The notes: a model not told the origin generated them from the sequence alone. Shown: positions 11,653 through 21,606, numbered from the stretch's first letter. The stretch: DNA of 64,000 nt from Zoroaster sp. YZ-2022 (GCA_029582265.1 CM055819.1:11333087-11397086); one strand, 5' to 3'. Made by a program: numbers and translations.

Positions 11653-11670
11653 ATTTATTATAGTATTAAT

Positions 11671-12214
11671 TTAATTTACCGGAATATTATTAATTTTAAT
11701 ATCGTAACAGATTCTGGTATCTAGAGAGCCGAAAATAACAAATTGAGCAAAGATTTTACTACCAACCGTTATCAATTGGGTGGTTTTCACACCAAAAACT
11801 TCACGGTAGCGGCAAGGTTTCTGTTTCAAAGCAAATACCCATTCTAAAAGCTTTGGGTGATTATCAGAAATAAACCAAACTTAAATCTTCTGCAAAAATT
11901 CTACCGCGTCCAGGTTAATGTCGTGTTTTTGAGCAGATGATTGTGAGGTTACTGTACCATTAGTAGTTATTTTAATCCAAGTTGTAACATCCGTTAGCGG
12001 TAAAGCGCCATAAAACCCAAGCTCCTTCGACAAACCAATGAAACAAATTATATTTTCATACGTATATAATATTTCATCTTCTTAGCAACTTATTTATATG
12101 TCCGCTTTTTTTCAACAGTGTGAGGTTGGTTAATTTTATCTACCACCCACATAACTTAACAACGTTGTTATTACTACTCTCTCCTGTACGACTAGGTCCA
12201 TAAATACTCGCCAA
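11671..12214 (-). pseudogene. tandem paralogue 2 (MASIYGPS family)
   Basis: This is the best preserved copy. Its first codon is TTG instead of ATG (12212-12214), followed by the same SIYGPS start. The C-terminal half is open and ends FGSLDTRICYDIKINNIPVN at a stop at 11671-11673. Recognisable pieces are TTWIKITTNGTV, KHDINLDAVEFLQK, WFISDNHPKLLEWVFALK and REVFGVKTTQLITVGSKIF. One TAA and one or two frameshifts break it. The mixed strand-and-helix look would suit a structural or scaffold protein, but that is a guess. Confidence 0.65.
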
Positions 12215-12234
12215 CTATTTATAACATAAAAATA

Positions 12235-12725
12235 TTAAAACAACGGTAAACTTTTAATTTTAATATTGAAACAGATTTTTAATTTAACGAACCCGAAAAA
12301 ACTCGCTTCCAACAAAAAACTTTTGAACGTTTAACATTTTAAAACATTTCATATTTTTAAAATGTTGAATTTCATGATCGAAGGTAAATTTTTACATCTC
12401 GTTGTGGAGAAGAATATAATAAATGTTGAGGAGCGTAATCACGCGTCGCTTTGAATGCGTAGCATAAACATATTAGTTTTTATAAACTGCGTAAAATGCT
12501 ACAATACGTAGGCGAACAACCATAAACATGAAAAAGGGTTGTTTAAGCGTATCGTACCCAAGACCTTCAACGTCCAAATTTTCGAATTAAAACTACTTTT
12601 GTAAACTTCATCTCTACTAGATGACCATGATGTTCGTAAATTTTCGCTAGACGATGCTCCACCGCTAGCATTCTCTCTAGCGACAACACCACTCTCGTTC
12701 GACTGGGTCCGTAAATACTCGCCAT
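12235..12725 (-). pseudogene. tandem paralogue 1 (MASIYGPS family)
   Basis: ATG at 12723-12725 is followed by the same ASIYGPS start. The downstream part is Ser-rich in a shifted frame (ENASGGASSSENLRTSWSSS). The C-terminus FGFVKLKICFNIKIKSLPLF ends at a stop at 12235-12237 and aligns with the end of paralogue 2. The middle has diverged or decayed most. The upstream neighbour would lie where the hAT-like element inserted. Confidence 0.55.
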
Positions 12726-12775
12726 ATTTATAGTATTTCTATATTTAAAATAATGGGGGAAACCACGTGATTATG

Positions 12776-13619
12776 CAGGCCTCGATCTTTACCGCGGCCC
12801 ACCGCGGCCAGTAATACATGCCCGCTTCCAACTTGGCGCGCAATGCCCCCTCAAAAAGTACACACGTCGCGACGCTTGGCAGCTTAGCAGCGTGCGCCTT
12901 GCCCTGTGTTACCTCTACATCCCATCATGACAATCACATCACGGACATTGGCAGAATGATCCGTGCATACAAACACCATTCAACAAACGGCGGTGAAAAT
13001 AATACGTCTTTTTATCGTTATTGTCGTTTGTTCGTACATATGTCGATGTCAGATCAGACTCACACCGTACTGAGCTAGCCGGCCTTCTCGATCTCACAGC
13101 CGCGGCCCCACACACGGCGCAGCGTTGCTGTGATTGTGCACAACAGCTCTAATCGTCCCCATGCTGAACGTAGCCGGCTGTATGTGTACAAGGTACCAGT
13201 GTCGTGATTGTAAAATCACCACAAACAGGGTCGGATACCAGCGCACGTTTTGAATACAGCCAGCCGCACGTGGTGTAGTCTTGCATACATGAATGCACGG
13301 TAAACAGCGCAGTGATCGTATTTAGCACACAATGAGTTCCGGATACCAGCGCTTATTTTTATGAATGAAAAGTTCCGACCATTCACATGCAACGTTTTTA
13401 CACGCCATCTCAAAAACTTCGCTCAAAAAGTAAGATGCCTTCACGATCGTGTAAAAAAGCGCAAAAAACAATGCTTTAACAAAGGAATAAATGTAAATTA
13501 AAGGTTTGAAATGATTGGCCTTGGTGCCCCTATGAGTTATTGTGGCCTTGGTGCCCTGTGGAATTTTGATGAGGGCAAGGCCAAAGTAGCCCTACCCTTT
13601 TTTGCCCCAAGATCGAGGC
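12776..13619. mobile_element. 844-bp hAT-like insertion inside the island
   Basis: The left end CAGGCCTCGATCTT and the right end AAGATCGAGGC are inverted repeats, though the right lacks the outer three bases. GATTATG flanks both sides (12769-12775 and 13620-13626) as a 7-bp direct repeat. The CAGG start suits hAT elements, though those normally make 8-bp duplications. GC-rich DNA inside holds the doubled phrase GGCCTTGGTGCCC near 13519 and 13543. No transposase is visible. Confidence 0.6.
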
Positions 13620-13626
13620 GATTATG

Positions 13627-14208
13627 TATATCTCTGCTTTTGTGGTGTACATGTGTATCTCTAACTCGAAAGACTCAACTCGTTAAAAGTACCGACTCGT
13701 AATTTTTTCATCAACGGATTTTTATATTCCATGTACATACTTTCACCAAACGACGCGTCTTTGCAAAGGAAAAGCGTTTAAAAATAGTGCAGGGTTTTAC
13801 CGTTGAAATAATTGTGGTCGTGAAATTTAATCACCAATGAATGTATACAATTTTTCGAGAGATCATTTCGTCGATTATCGATAACGTTATCTAATTTAAC
13901 CGATCACCGCCTTCTTTACCGATTTCGATTTCGAACGTATGGTACATTTTATTATTAAAATTTATAATTTAATATAATAAATGACTTTTTCCGTATTAGC
14001 TTTCGAGGTAATTTACGTATCCGTACGAGCAATCTGGAAATTTTTAAAAGCGCCTTTGAACTTTAACGCTGGCTATTTAACGAGTATAAAAATTTACGTC
14101 CAACGAAAAGAGGTCGTTTAACGCGACGTTGGGTTTAACGTATGTTCAAAAAATATAAGAATTACCTCGCGTCGTCAGCAACGATGTTGTAAACGATTGG
14201 CGTAGTAG
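13627..14208. other. island DNA with coding debris
   Basis: AT-rich DNA with CpG-containing words continues the island. Short protein-like scraps appear on both strands (for example near 13890-13950 on the minus strand), all interrupted. Nothing can be named. Confidence 0.35.
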
Positions 14209-14609
14209 ATCCGTGGTAAAATTTTATCAAAATCAAATAAATTTTGCAACGCATATTGCTACGACGAGGATGCGGTGTGGAGTTACGATCATTTATATTA
14301 CAACAACTCGATGATTCGTAGTTTTTTAGATTTCACGTATATTATCAAATTAGACGATTGCGCTAAAAAGAAATGAGTTGCCCTACATCTTCTTAAAATT
14401 TTGTTGAGCGTTCGCAAAGCAATATAGACGTAAGCGCTTACAATAAATTATGTAGCGAATTTCATTTAGCGATTAAAGAGCGATTAGGAAACAGAGTAGA
14501 TTTAAATTCAAACGGATTGGGAACGGCTTATTATCGAAATATTTACGGTTTATATTCGGTGCCGGGTAACGACTACGACAATTCAAATTTACAACATTAC
14601 ACGCGATAA
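14209..14609 (+). pseudogene. unrecognised island gene, two shifted fragments
   Basis: Two plus-strand open pieces follow each other. The first, open from 14209 to a stop at 14374-14376, reads Tyr/Asp/Asn-rich (…AVWSYDHLYYNNSMIRSFLD…). The second, open 14397-14606 with a stop at 14607-14609, contains AYYRNIYGLYSVPGNDYDNS. Codons are non-repetitive and end mostly in A, T or G with many CGN arginines, unlike the flanking host DNA. They are probably parts of one gene broken by an indel. No family recognised. Confidence 0.5.
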
Positions 14610-14711
14610 AAGAGATGGATTTTGATAAAAGAAAACGTCGATTTAAATTTAGTAAATAGCGATAACGATATCGGCGGTTCTGTACGTCCGTAGAAATACA
14701 TTTCTCAATCT

Positions 14712-14740
14712 GACCACGCGTTATGAGTAATGGCGTGGTC
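14712..14740. other. short hairpin GACCACGC / GCGTGGTC
   Basis: Perfect 8-bp arms with a 13-base AT-rich loop lie between two plus-strand gene fragments. It could be a gene-end signal of the island element; there is no direct evidence of function. Confidence 0.45.
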
Positions 14741-14935
14741 AAAGTTTATCATTGTCTTTAAAAGTTGGCGCGGTTTTACTGACGTGGAGGCACCGAACGA
14801 ATTAACGATTCTATAAGAACTTGCGTGTACGCACGTTATTGGCGGCTCAAGCGAGAGTTTAAAAGCTCGTTTTTACGAGCGGCGTCCGGTTTAGAGCACT
14901 CCAACGCGCCATATGAACATAGTAAACACCGAGAT

Positions 14936-15277
14936 TGAGAGTCCGTAGATTTACGGTCTGAAGTATTCAACGATATCAAGATGTTTTACCTATACGCTCC
15001 GCAGTCAATTAAACTTTTGTCTCGGAAAAATTTATACATGATGCCTAGCGATATGAATTTGACAGACATAGGCGCGTACGCGGGATACAACAATAATATT
15101 TTGATAGCGACGAGCGATTTAGCGTTGGGTTCAAATTTATTCCCCATTCACAAATTCAAAGGTCGTCGTTGCTCCTGTTTTACCGTTAGGAGCTACGATG
15201 ACGCTGAGAAAGCGCGAAAGCTTTTTAAAACCGCAAACGCACGCACTAAGACGATAAAACATCAAACGTTACAATAG
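14936..15277 (+). pseudogene. unrecognised island protein, C-terminal fragment
   Basis: This frame is open from about 14936. An internal ATG at 14981 gives 98 residues and a stop follows Gln at 15275-15277. It contains LLSRKNLYMM, MPSDMNLTDIGAYAGYNNNI and a basic end (ARKLFKTANARTKTIKHQTL). It is the longest uninterrupted frame of the island and is followed by a further scrap (…KTWQHAKRARDYLKDF…-like in another frame) up to about 15400. It may be the continuation of the gene at 14209-14609. Function unknown. Confidence 0.5.
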
Positions 15278-15694
15278 CGCATCCGCAAGACTCTTTAGCC
15301 CAAAACCTGGCAACACGCGAAGCGAGCTCGAGACTATTTAAAAGATTTTAGCGATAACCACCAAGAAGAAAAAATTCTTTTAGCCTCCGGTTTTGCGATT
15401 TTAACTTCTGACTAGGTGTTATGATTTACATTGACATTTTAGCGTTTTCTGCGTATAAGTTAAAATTACGCTTTATTGAACCCCCGTTAAAACTAGCCAC
15501 AAATGTTCCGCTGCATACGACCACACGCTAAAACTGTTTTAAATAACCAATTTTTATACTACCGATAATAGCCAGCCGAAGCGGCTAAAGCTTTCGCTCT
15601 AGTTTAGATAACCACGTTACTAGATTTTTTTAATGTTTTTGTATCCTCTCTTTACTCCACCGCTATCAGGGTGTAGGTGGTTTAGTTCCGGTGG
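15278..15694. other. island spacer
   Basis: It has the same composition as the island, with short coding-like scraps near 15300-15400 and no recognisable frame after that. Confidence 0.35.
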
Positions 15695-15901
15695 TTATGG
15701 GTTTGGTATTGGTGTAGGCGGTTTTGGAATTGTATGACATCTGGTGGTTTTAGTGTTGGTGTTGATATAGGAGTTAGCGGTATAACGATGCACAGCTTTA
15801 CTTAGCTGAAGTAAAACGATACAAGCGATAGTTATACCAACAGCCGTTAATACACTGCGATCGTAAAATGCGTTTTTAAATAAACCTTTAATTTTTTTCA
15901 C
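15695..15901 (-). CDS. small single-pass membrane protein, island gene
   Basis: The frame is 68 codons with start MKKIKGLFKNAF, one clear membrane segment (VLTAVGITIACIVLLQL, residues about 17-33) and a Thr/Pro-rich tail ending PKPPTPIPNP. A basic N-terminus followed by one hydrophobic helix suggests a small membrane protein with the N-terminus inside. It is the only apparently intact small frame of the island, but coding status rests on composition alone. Confidence 0.4.
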   Translation of the reverse strand: MKKIKGLFKNAFYDRSVLTAVGITIACIVLLQLSKAVHRYTANSYINTNTKTTRCHTIPKPPTPIPNP

Positions 15902-16180
15902 CCAACGTGCATTTACTACTGCTTAACGTTCAGCGGTTTTTCATTTTATTTGAAAAAGGGCTTCAATACTGTGTGTGCCATTTTTAAACTTCACTCATCT
16001 AACGTCGTTTTCTATTTTAGTGGTTGTAGCTTTTGTGACAGATCGCTTCTATCACATCTTCATCTCTACCTCCTCTTCTTTAACAGATTATCTTTATTTC
16101 AATATTAGCTTCTTTTTCTTGGTTTCTTTATATCTTAGTCGTAATTCTAACATCGCTTCCCGTTTCCCACATTTTTTAAA
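15902..16180. other. island edge before the gap
   Basis: T-rich DNA with no feature that can be named. The island may continue into the gap. Confidence 0.4.
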
Positions 16181-16680
16181 NNNNNNNNNNNNNNNNNNNN
16201 NNNNNNNNNNNNNNNNNNNNNNNNNNNNNNNNNNNNNNNNNNNNNNNNNNNNNNNNNNNNNNNNNNNNNNNNNNNNNNNNNNNNNNNNNNNNNNNNNNNN
16301 NNNNNNNNNNNNNNNNNNNNNNNNNNNNNNNNNNNNNNNNNNNNNNNNNNNNNNNNNNNNNNNNNNNNNNNNNNNNNNNNNNNNNNNNNNNNNNNNNNNN
16401 NNNNNNNNNNNNNNNNNNNNNNNNNNNNNNNNNNNNNNNNNNNNNNNNNNNNNNNNNNNNNNNNNNNNNNNNNNNNNNNNNNNNNNNNNNNNNNNNNNNN
16501 NNNNNNNNNNNNNNNNNNNNNNNNNNNNNNNNNNNNNNNNNNNNNNNNNNNNNNNNNNNNNNNNNNNNNNNNNNNNNNNNNNNNNNNNNNNNNNNNNNNN
16601 NNNNNNNNNNNNNNNNNNNNNNNNNNNNNNNNNNNNNNNNNNNNNNNNNNNNNNNNNNNNNNNNNNNNNNNNNNNNNNNN
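16181..16680. other. assembly gap, 500 N
   Basis: Exactly 500 N, the usual placeholder for a gap of unknown length. Open frames across it are artefacts. Confidence 0.99.
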
Positions 16681-16785
16681 TTTTTTTGTTTCATGGAATA
16701 TTCATATTATTTCTCTTCAAATTGACAGTTTATAAGACATCAAAAAGATGCATATTCATAACTGCATCACCGCAGTTTTCCCTCA

Positions 16786-16902
16786 CCGACAAATTGAAGT
16801 CCGCCCTCTGTTGTCAGTAATTATAATTTTTCTTAAGGGCTTGAAACTTTCATGGCGGCATTTATGACATTTTCGGCCGTGATCGCAACTCGAGTGAAGA
16901 CA
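16786..16902 (-). other. possible Cys-rich exon
   Basis: Minus strand reading shows CLHSSCDHGRKCHKCRHESF with four Cys and three His, followed by a basic stretch and a stop at 16783. The spacing (C-x5-C-x5-C-x2-C) could be a small zinc-binding unit. The upstream part of this frame is low-complexity TAAA repeat, so at most the last 40 or so residues are real. Confidence 0.3.
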
Positions 16903-17017
16903 AAAATAGATGTAAAGTTTAGCAACGATCATCACTTTTTTGCCAGCTGATTTTTGCTTTATTTTGTTTAATTTAAAAAATTTATATTGAATAAAAGAAA
17001 TAAAAAAATTATTTAAA

Positions 17018-17260
17018 AAATGAATAAATAAATAAATGAATAAATAAATGAATAAATATATGAATAAATAAATGAATAATAAATGAATAATAAATGAATA
17101 AAATACGAATAAAAAACGAATAAAAAACGAATAAAAAACGAATAAAAAATAAATAAAAATGAATAAAAATAAATAAAAATTAATAAATGAATACAAAATT
17201 AATAAATGAATAAGAAATTATTAAATAATAAATGAATAAATAAATACATTTAAAAAAAAA
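17018..17260. repeat. AT-rich microsatellite (GAATAAATAAAT-type)
   Basis: Runs of AATAAATG, AATACG and AAAAACG units form about 240 bp of simple sequence. The minus strand is open as a Phe/Leu/Ile/Tyr run only because of this composition. Confidence 0.9.
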
Positions 17261-17336
17261 AAAAGAGAAAATGGTACACCTAGTGTGCTTTTAAGTGTTT
17301 TTAAGAGAGACAAAATGGAGCTTATAATAATATTAT

Positions 17337-17555
17337 ACATAAGTAAGACTGATTGCGGTGACACCATGTGGAATCTCAATTGAGTAGTAATTAGTTCTGA
17401 AAAGAACTGGGGGTACAACTCGACGTTTCGATCAGTATGCTCTGATCGTCCTCAGGAGATATACTGATCGAACGTCGAGTTGTACCCCCAGTTCTTTTCA
17501 GAACTAATTACTACTCAATTGAGATTCCACATGGTGTCACCGCAATCAGTCTTAC
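17337..17555. repeat. long hairpin with hammerhead-like centre
   Basis: An arm of roughly 90 bp (from GTAAGACTGATTGCGGTGAC to GGTACAACTCGACG) is repeated almost perfectly in inverse orientation (CGTCGAGTTGTACC to GTCACCGCAATCAGTCTTAC). The loop region 17425-17470 contains, on the minus strand, CTGAGGA, then a GATCAG/CTGATC stem with loop AGCATA, then GAAACG. That order is close to a hammerhead ribozyme core (CUGANGA, stem, GAAA) with one extra C. Such cores occur in the flanking repeats of Penelope-like retroelements, so this may be an inverted pair of such repeats. Confidence 0.6.
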
Positions 17556-17630
17556 TTATCATCCTCACCATGCAAAGCTACAAGTTTTACCAATATTATA
17601 CATCTTTCCCCCTCCCCCTGTAACAGTTAA

Positions 17631-17913
17631 CCCTCCTATGCCCAGGCTGAAATTTGGCCCAGTCAGCACGGCACTCACAGACAGTCACTTGAGTATTTTT
17701 GGTTGCATTGCCAATTAGGTCAAACCACAGGGTCACACAGAGCTGTGTACATGTATGTACTGTCGAGTGGTTTTGGTTTGACCTATCCTAGCCACATGTC
17801 CTTGAGTGCACTGCACAAAGTCAATGGGTTAAGAGAGACATAAACATTTTGAGTGTCTTTGAGTGTTAAACCTATATAGGACTAGGAGTGTTAAACCTAC
17901 ATGTATAGGAGGG
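17631..17913. mobile_element. TTAA-flanked MITE, copy 1
   Basis: The ends are CCCTCCTATG and TATAGGAGGG, with TTAA at 17627-17630 and 17914-17917. The inside (GCTGAAATTTGGCCCAGTCA, GTGACTGTC-type words, GGTCAAACC) matches copies at 20612 and 21305 in inverse orientation. A TTAA target and CCC-start ends are hallmarks of piggyBac-type elements. It is non-coding, so it would depend on a transposase from elsewhere. Confidence 0.85.
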
Positions 17914-18059
17914 TTAATGATTGGGTACAGTTGAATGAATTAACTTCGAGCAAACTCTCAAAACAGGAAGTTGTACGCTCATTTTAAGAATGCTGTTTTT
18001 GTACCACGTACGTCTTATGTCCATATTACAGGCATGAGAATGGAGTTTTGCAAAAAAGA

Positions 18060-18300
18060 AGGAAAAAATAATCCAGGCTTATATTAGATTTTGGTATATG
18101 AAAACCTTATAAGATGGCTATTTTGGATATTTTTATCATTGAAATCTCTTGTAATTTGGATTTAAAAAAATAAACTAAAAAAATAAATAATCCCGGGAAA
18201 ATGTTTGGATTTTGGTAAATGAAATCCTGAAAGGATAGCTATTTTGGGTATTAACTTCATTAACATCTCCTGTAATTTTGGCAAGATTTTGTGTACATTA
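18060..18300. repeat. diverged tandem duplication, about 120 bp
   Basis: The word series ATAATCC, GATTTTGGTA, ATGGCTATTTTGG or ATAGCTATTTTGG and CTTGTAATTT or CCTGTAATTT occurs twice in a row. It is old and AT-rich. Confidence 0.5.
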
Positions 18301-19716
18301 TGACCTGTCCAATATAATAAAATATAATTTTCAACACATATTAAAACAAATCTTACAAAGACTTACAAAGACTTGGTTCTTGCAAAGACGGTTTTATTAT
18401 GCTTACCAATACTTTCAGTCCAGTCATTAATCATAACATCATTTCAGCACATAAGTTACAGAAAGACTGACAGCAATTATACTGGGTAAAATTCTCAAGA
18501 GTGTGTAAGAACAAAATAATAGCTCAAAATCAAACTAGCTAAGTTTACGAAAACAATCGCCGATTAGAGAACCAGCAAACAGAACTTTATCACACCAATT
18601 CCATTTCCATTTATTTGATAGTTTTGTCGATTTCATTAACATCCACGGCAGAACCACGCTGGACGTAAAGTAAGTTTGAGCGCCATTTCTATCGTCTGCA
18701 AACTCGATCGCATAGAAAGTTCCTGCTCTCGCGCGCGAAGACTGTGTTGCAGATAGACTTGACAGTAAGTCAGTTCTATGTCCAGCGCTAGCACTATGGT
18801 GCATACATCACGCGCACCACACACACAAAAATACATGTAGGACTGTTAATCACAGTCTACGGAACGTAGAGAGAATTTGGTTGTGATCAATACTCTTTTG
18901 CGCAGTGCCCCGCGTTGTGTGTAAAGCGAATCGTTGTATAATGTACTTCTTTGTTAAAACAAATTCTCCGTACATGCGTATTCCGGTGACGTCAACATTC
19001 AGAGAGGGGAAAAACACGGACACATAACGTACACGTACACATAATACGGCTGCGGCATCAATCAAATAGGTCGCTACATTAATTTAAACAACACTTTTCC
19101 TGGATACAATTTTCTGCTGTAAACACTAAGTTTATCGGGTGACAAAGTTAAATTTTCACTTACTTTTTTCACATGTTTTCTGAGCTAACCCCTATACAAC
19201 CTACATGTACATGTACCCCCCAAATTTTATATCAATTTCACACTGAACTCGGAGACCACATATTTTGAGGTGAAAAATCCGGAAGATTCTCATGCCTGAT
19301 ATTATGGGCTTTACACTAGCCCGATAATGGTCTTTTTATACACCACTGAAATGGCCACTTTAGTGCAAGGTCGTGTACAACTTTTTCATAAGGGCCTGAA
19401 AACGTTTGTACGAAAGCTTTGGGGTTTGCTCTTTTACAACAGTAAAAAATAATAATGACCTTCTGGGAAAAATAAAATCACACAAGCACATCCACTCTCC
19501 ATGCTGAAAACCTTGCTGAAACTGAACTGTAATCAGCTGTGGCGTGCCGTGTGCTTCATGCATATTCATTTGATTTATTCAAATTGATGGTTATCCAATG
19601 CAGCGCACATAAAAGTTCGGTGATCTCAACTAGCTACTTTAGAAGTACACAAATGTACATCACATTGGAATGCGATCATTTTTAGTTTGGCATATTTTGC
19701 GTGCATTTCGCTGAAA
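18301..19716. other. intergenic, no recognised element
   Basis: Open frames at 18535-19065 on the minus strand overlap one another, have no domain and lack splice sites. The last 200 bp lie upstream of the exon at 19717 and may hold its promoter; no TATA box stands out. Confidence 0.45.
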
Positions 19717-19842
19717 ATGGAAGACGAACGAAACGATTACCATGATTCAACCGATCGCGATGATCAAACCAAGTCATCGGCGGATGATACATCTCCTCCG
19801 CCTGCTCAAGGAGCTCCAGAGCCAGTAAAGAAGCAAGTGCAG
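19717..19842 (+). CDS. probable first coding exon, acidic protein
   Basis: The exon has 42 codons from ATG 19717 to the donor CAG|GTATTA at 19843, phase 0. It is rich in Asp/Glu early (MEDERNDYHDSTDRDD) and then Pro (SPPPAQGAPEPVKKQVQ). It reads as a disordered N-terminus such as a nuclear or signalling protein may have. No family can be named. It is the first of a few scattered + strand exons; which of them belong together is not shown by the sequence. Confidence 0.5.
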
Positions 19843-20051
19843 GTATTATTAAATTTAACTTTTCTCAGATTTATGGTTTATTCAGGCATGACACCGATAT
19901 GTAAGAGTCTAGCTGAGCCCTAAAATATCACAAAACTAAACTTTCATACGTGAAAATAATGTCTATGTGTTCATGGGACTTAAACGAAAAGTTTTACGGC
20001 AACAATGTAAGTTGAATTAACAATTTGCTTTCATTTTCTCAAAAATTACAG

Positions 20052-20108
20052 CACTTCAGACGGAATATTTTTGAGGATTGTTCATTAAAACATGGCGGCC
20101 TAAAGAAA
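20052..20108 (+). CDS. possible second exon
   Basis: The acceptor AAAATTACAG|CAC (AG at 20050-20051) starts 19 codons in phase 0 (HFRRNIFEDCSLKHGG…) that end at AAGAAA|GTAAAA. It is in frame with the exon ending at 19842. If the donor is not used, the frame stops 12 bp later. Short, so support is weak. Confidence 0.35.
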
Positions 20109-20607
20109 GTAAAATCATGCTGAAATTGAATTATTTATATTAACATTATTGCCCGAAAAAAGGTTGAACAAAATTAGGAGTACCTATAGAATGCAGGGAC
20201 AAATTTTCCCCTTTTCTGAATTTGACCTCGGAACCGCAGTTGTGTATTTTAAAGTCAGATTACGTAAATTTATAATTAACCTTTGGTGTGGCCCTGCATT
20301 CTATAGTTGTACCCAAATGATTTACCATACAGTCTGTAGGCCTAGGCCTACTTCATTTTTGAAGCCAAAGCATGGATTTATTATTAAACATTTTTAAATG
20401 TTTAAAGTCCCCTATTAGAAATTTTGTTTTAAACAATTTTTAAATAAATTCAAAATAAATGAAAGAAAAACAATACCCGAGCTCCATGCATGTGATCCGC
20501 AGGCTTTGATATCCAAAACTTTTCAAGACTTTTCTAATTCATTAAAACGAATTCATCAAATTTGACGTGTTAATTGTTTTAAAGGTGAATAAATGTGAAT
20601 TTTCTAA
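20109..20607. other. intron or intergenic DNA
   Basis: No recognised element, apart from a short inverted word pair: ATAGAATGCAGGG near 20187 and CCCTGCATTCTATAG near 20292. Confidence 0.45.
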
Positions 20608-20611
20608 TTAA

Positions 20612-20870
20612 CCCTCCTATAGGTTTAACAATCAAAGACACTCAAAATTTGTATGTCTCTCTTAACCCATTGACTTTGTGCAGTGCACTCAAATAAATGC
20701 CAGGACATGTGGCTAGGATAGGTCAAACCAAAACCACTCGACAGTACATACACAGCTCTGTGTGACTCTGTGGTTTGACCTACCAATTGGCAATGCAACC
20801 AAAAATACTCAAGTGACTGTCTGTGGGTGCCGTGCTGACTGGGCCAAATTTCAGCCTGGGCATAGGAGGG
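20612..20870. mobile_element. TTAA-flanked MITE, copy 2
   Basis: TTAA at 20608-20611 and 20871-20874, ends CCCTCCTATA and CATAGGAGGG, 259 bp. Same family as 17631-17913 but in the opposite orientation. Confidence 0.88.
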
Positions 20871-20874
20871 TTAA

Positions 20875-21300
20875 TGACCAATTTTATTCAGATTAATCAA
20901 TTCAGATTAATCAATTACTTTTGAAGCTGTGAGTGGCTTAACTTGTGATGGTTATCGTCCATTTTGGGCAACAAAGCCATCTTTCTTGGATCGGAATCCT
21001 ATGTTTAAGCCCCCAAAAGTCTCCAGTTTTCTGGTCACCATGGTCTCAGCGCGCGTCGCCATTTTTTCGTTTACTATGAAACAACATTGCAGCTAAAATC
21101 GCTTGATTGCTGTCGTGCTTTGTTTTAAACGACTTTTTCACATACAGGTATGAACGTTTGCCCGATTTGTAAGGTCTCTCTTATGAATGTATCACGTATT
21201 TCCCTGTTGCCCAAAAAGCCAACAAACAAAGATTACCACCCCCCCCAAAAAAAATTAAATTAAATTTAAAAAACAAACAAGACTAAGTTAAGTGTAACTT
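20875..21300. other. no recognised content
   Basis: A GC-richer patch at 21040-21065 (CTCAGCGCGCGTCGCCATTT) could be a promoter or first-exon edge, but there is nothing to test it against. Confidence 0.4.
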
Positions 21301-21304
21301 TTAA

Positions 21305-21606
21305 CCCTCCTATAGGTTTAACAATCAAAGACACTCAAAATTTGTATGTCTCTCTTAACCCATTGACTTTGTGCAGTTCACTCAAATACATGCAAACACA
21401 TGTGGCTGTGTGATAGGAGGTCAAACCCAAAGACACTCAATTTGTATGTAACTCCCAACCCATTGACTTTGTGCAGTGCACTCATACACAGCTCTGTGTG
21501 ACTCTGTGGTTTGACCTACTAATTGGCAATGCACACAAAAATACTCAAGTGACTGTCTGTGAGTGCCGTGCTGACTGGGCCAAATTTCAGCCTGGGCATA
21601 GGAGGG
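21305..21606. mobile_element. TTAA-flanked MITE, copy 3
   Basis: TTAA at 21301-21304 and 21607-21610, with the same ends as copy 2. Its 302 bp are longer because the phrase AACCCATTGACTTTGTGCAG is present twice (21356 and 21459), an internal duplication not seen in copy 2. Confidence 0.88.

Larger units (their letters stand above)
9890..16180. mobile_element. virus-like or large DNA-element island, decayed
   Basis: Composition changes here: many AACG, TTTACG and GCGTT words, so CpG is not suppressed as in flanking DNA, and protein-like fragments lie close together on both strands. Seen in order: a promoter-like hairpin (9902-9950), a minus-strand gene (10633-11000), three minus-strand tandem paralogues (11184-12725), plus-strand fragments (14209-15277) and a minus-strand membrane protein (15695-15901). 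A hAT-like element has split it at 12776-13619. All larger frames carry stops or shifts. No polymerase, integrase, capsid or terminase motif was recognised, so 'virus-like' is inference from gene density, promoter structure and composition. The right edge is lost in the N gap. Confidence 0.55.

Noticed and set aside
9890..16180. Assignment to Polinton/Maverick or a named virus family
   Set aside because: No polymerase, integrase, protease, packaging ATPase or capsid motif could be read; the label stays open.
15975..16820. Long open frames across the N gap
   Set aside because: The gap contains no bases; the frames are artefacts.
16783..17196. Phe/Tyr/Leu-rich membrane protein on the minus strand
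   Set aside because: Most of it translates the AATAAATG microsatellite; only the Cys/His end is kept as a weak candidate.
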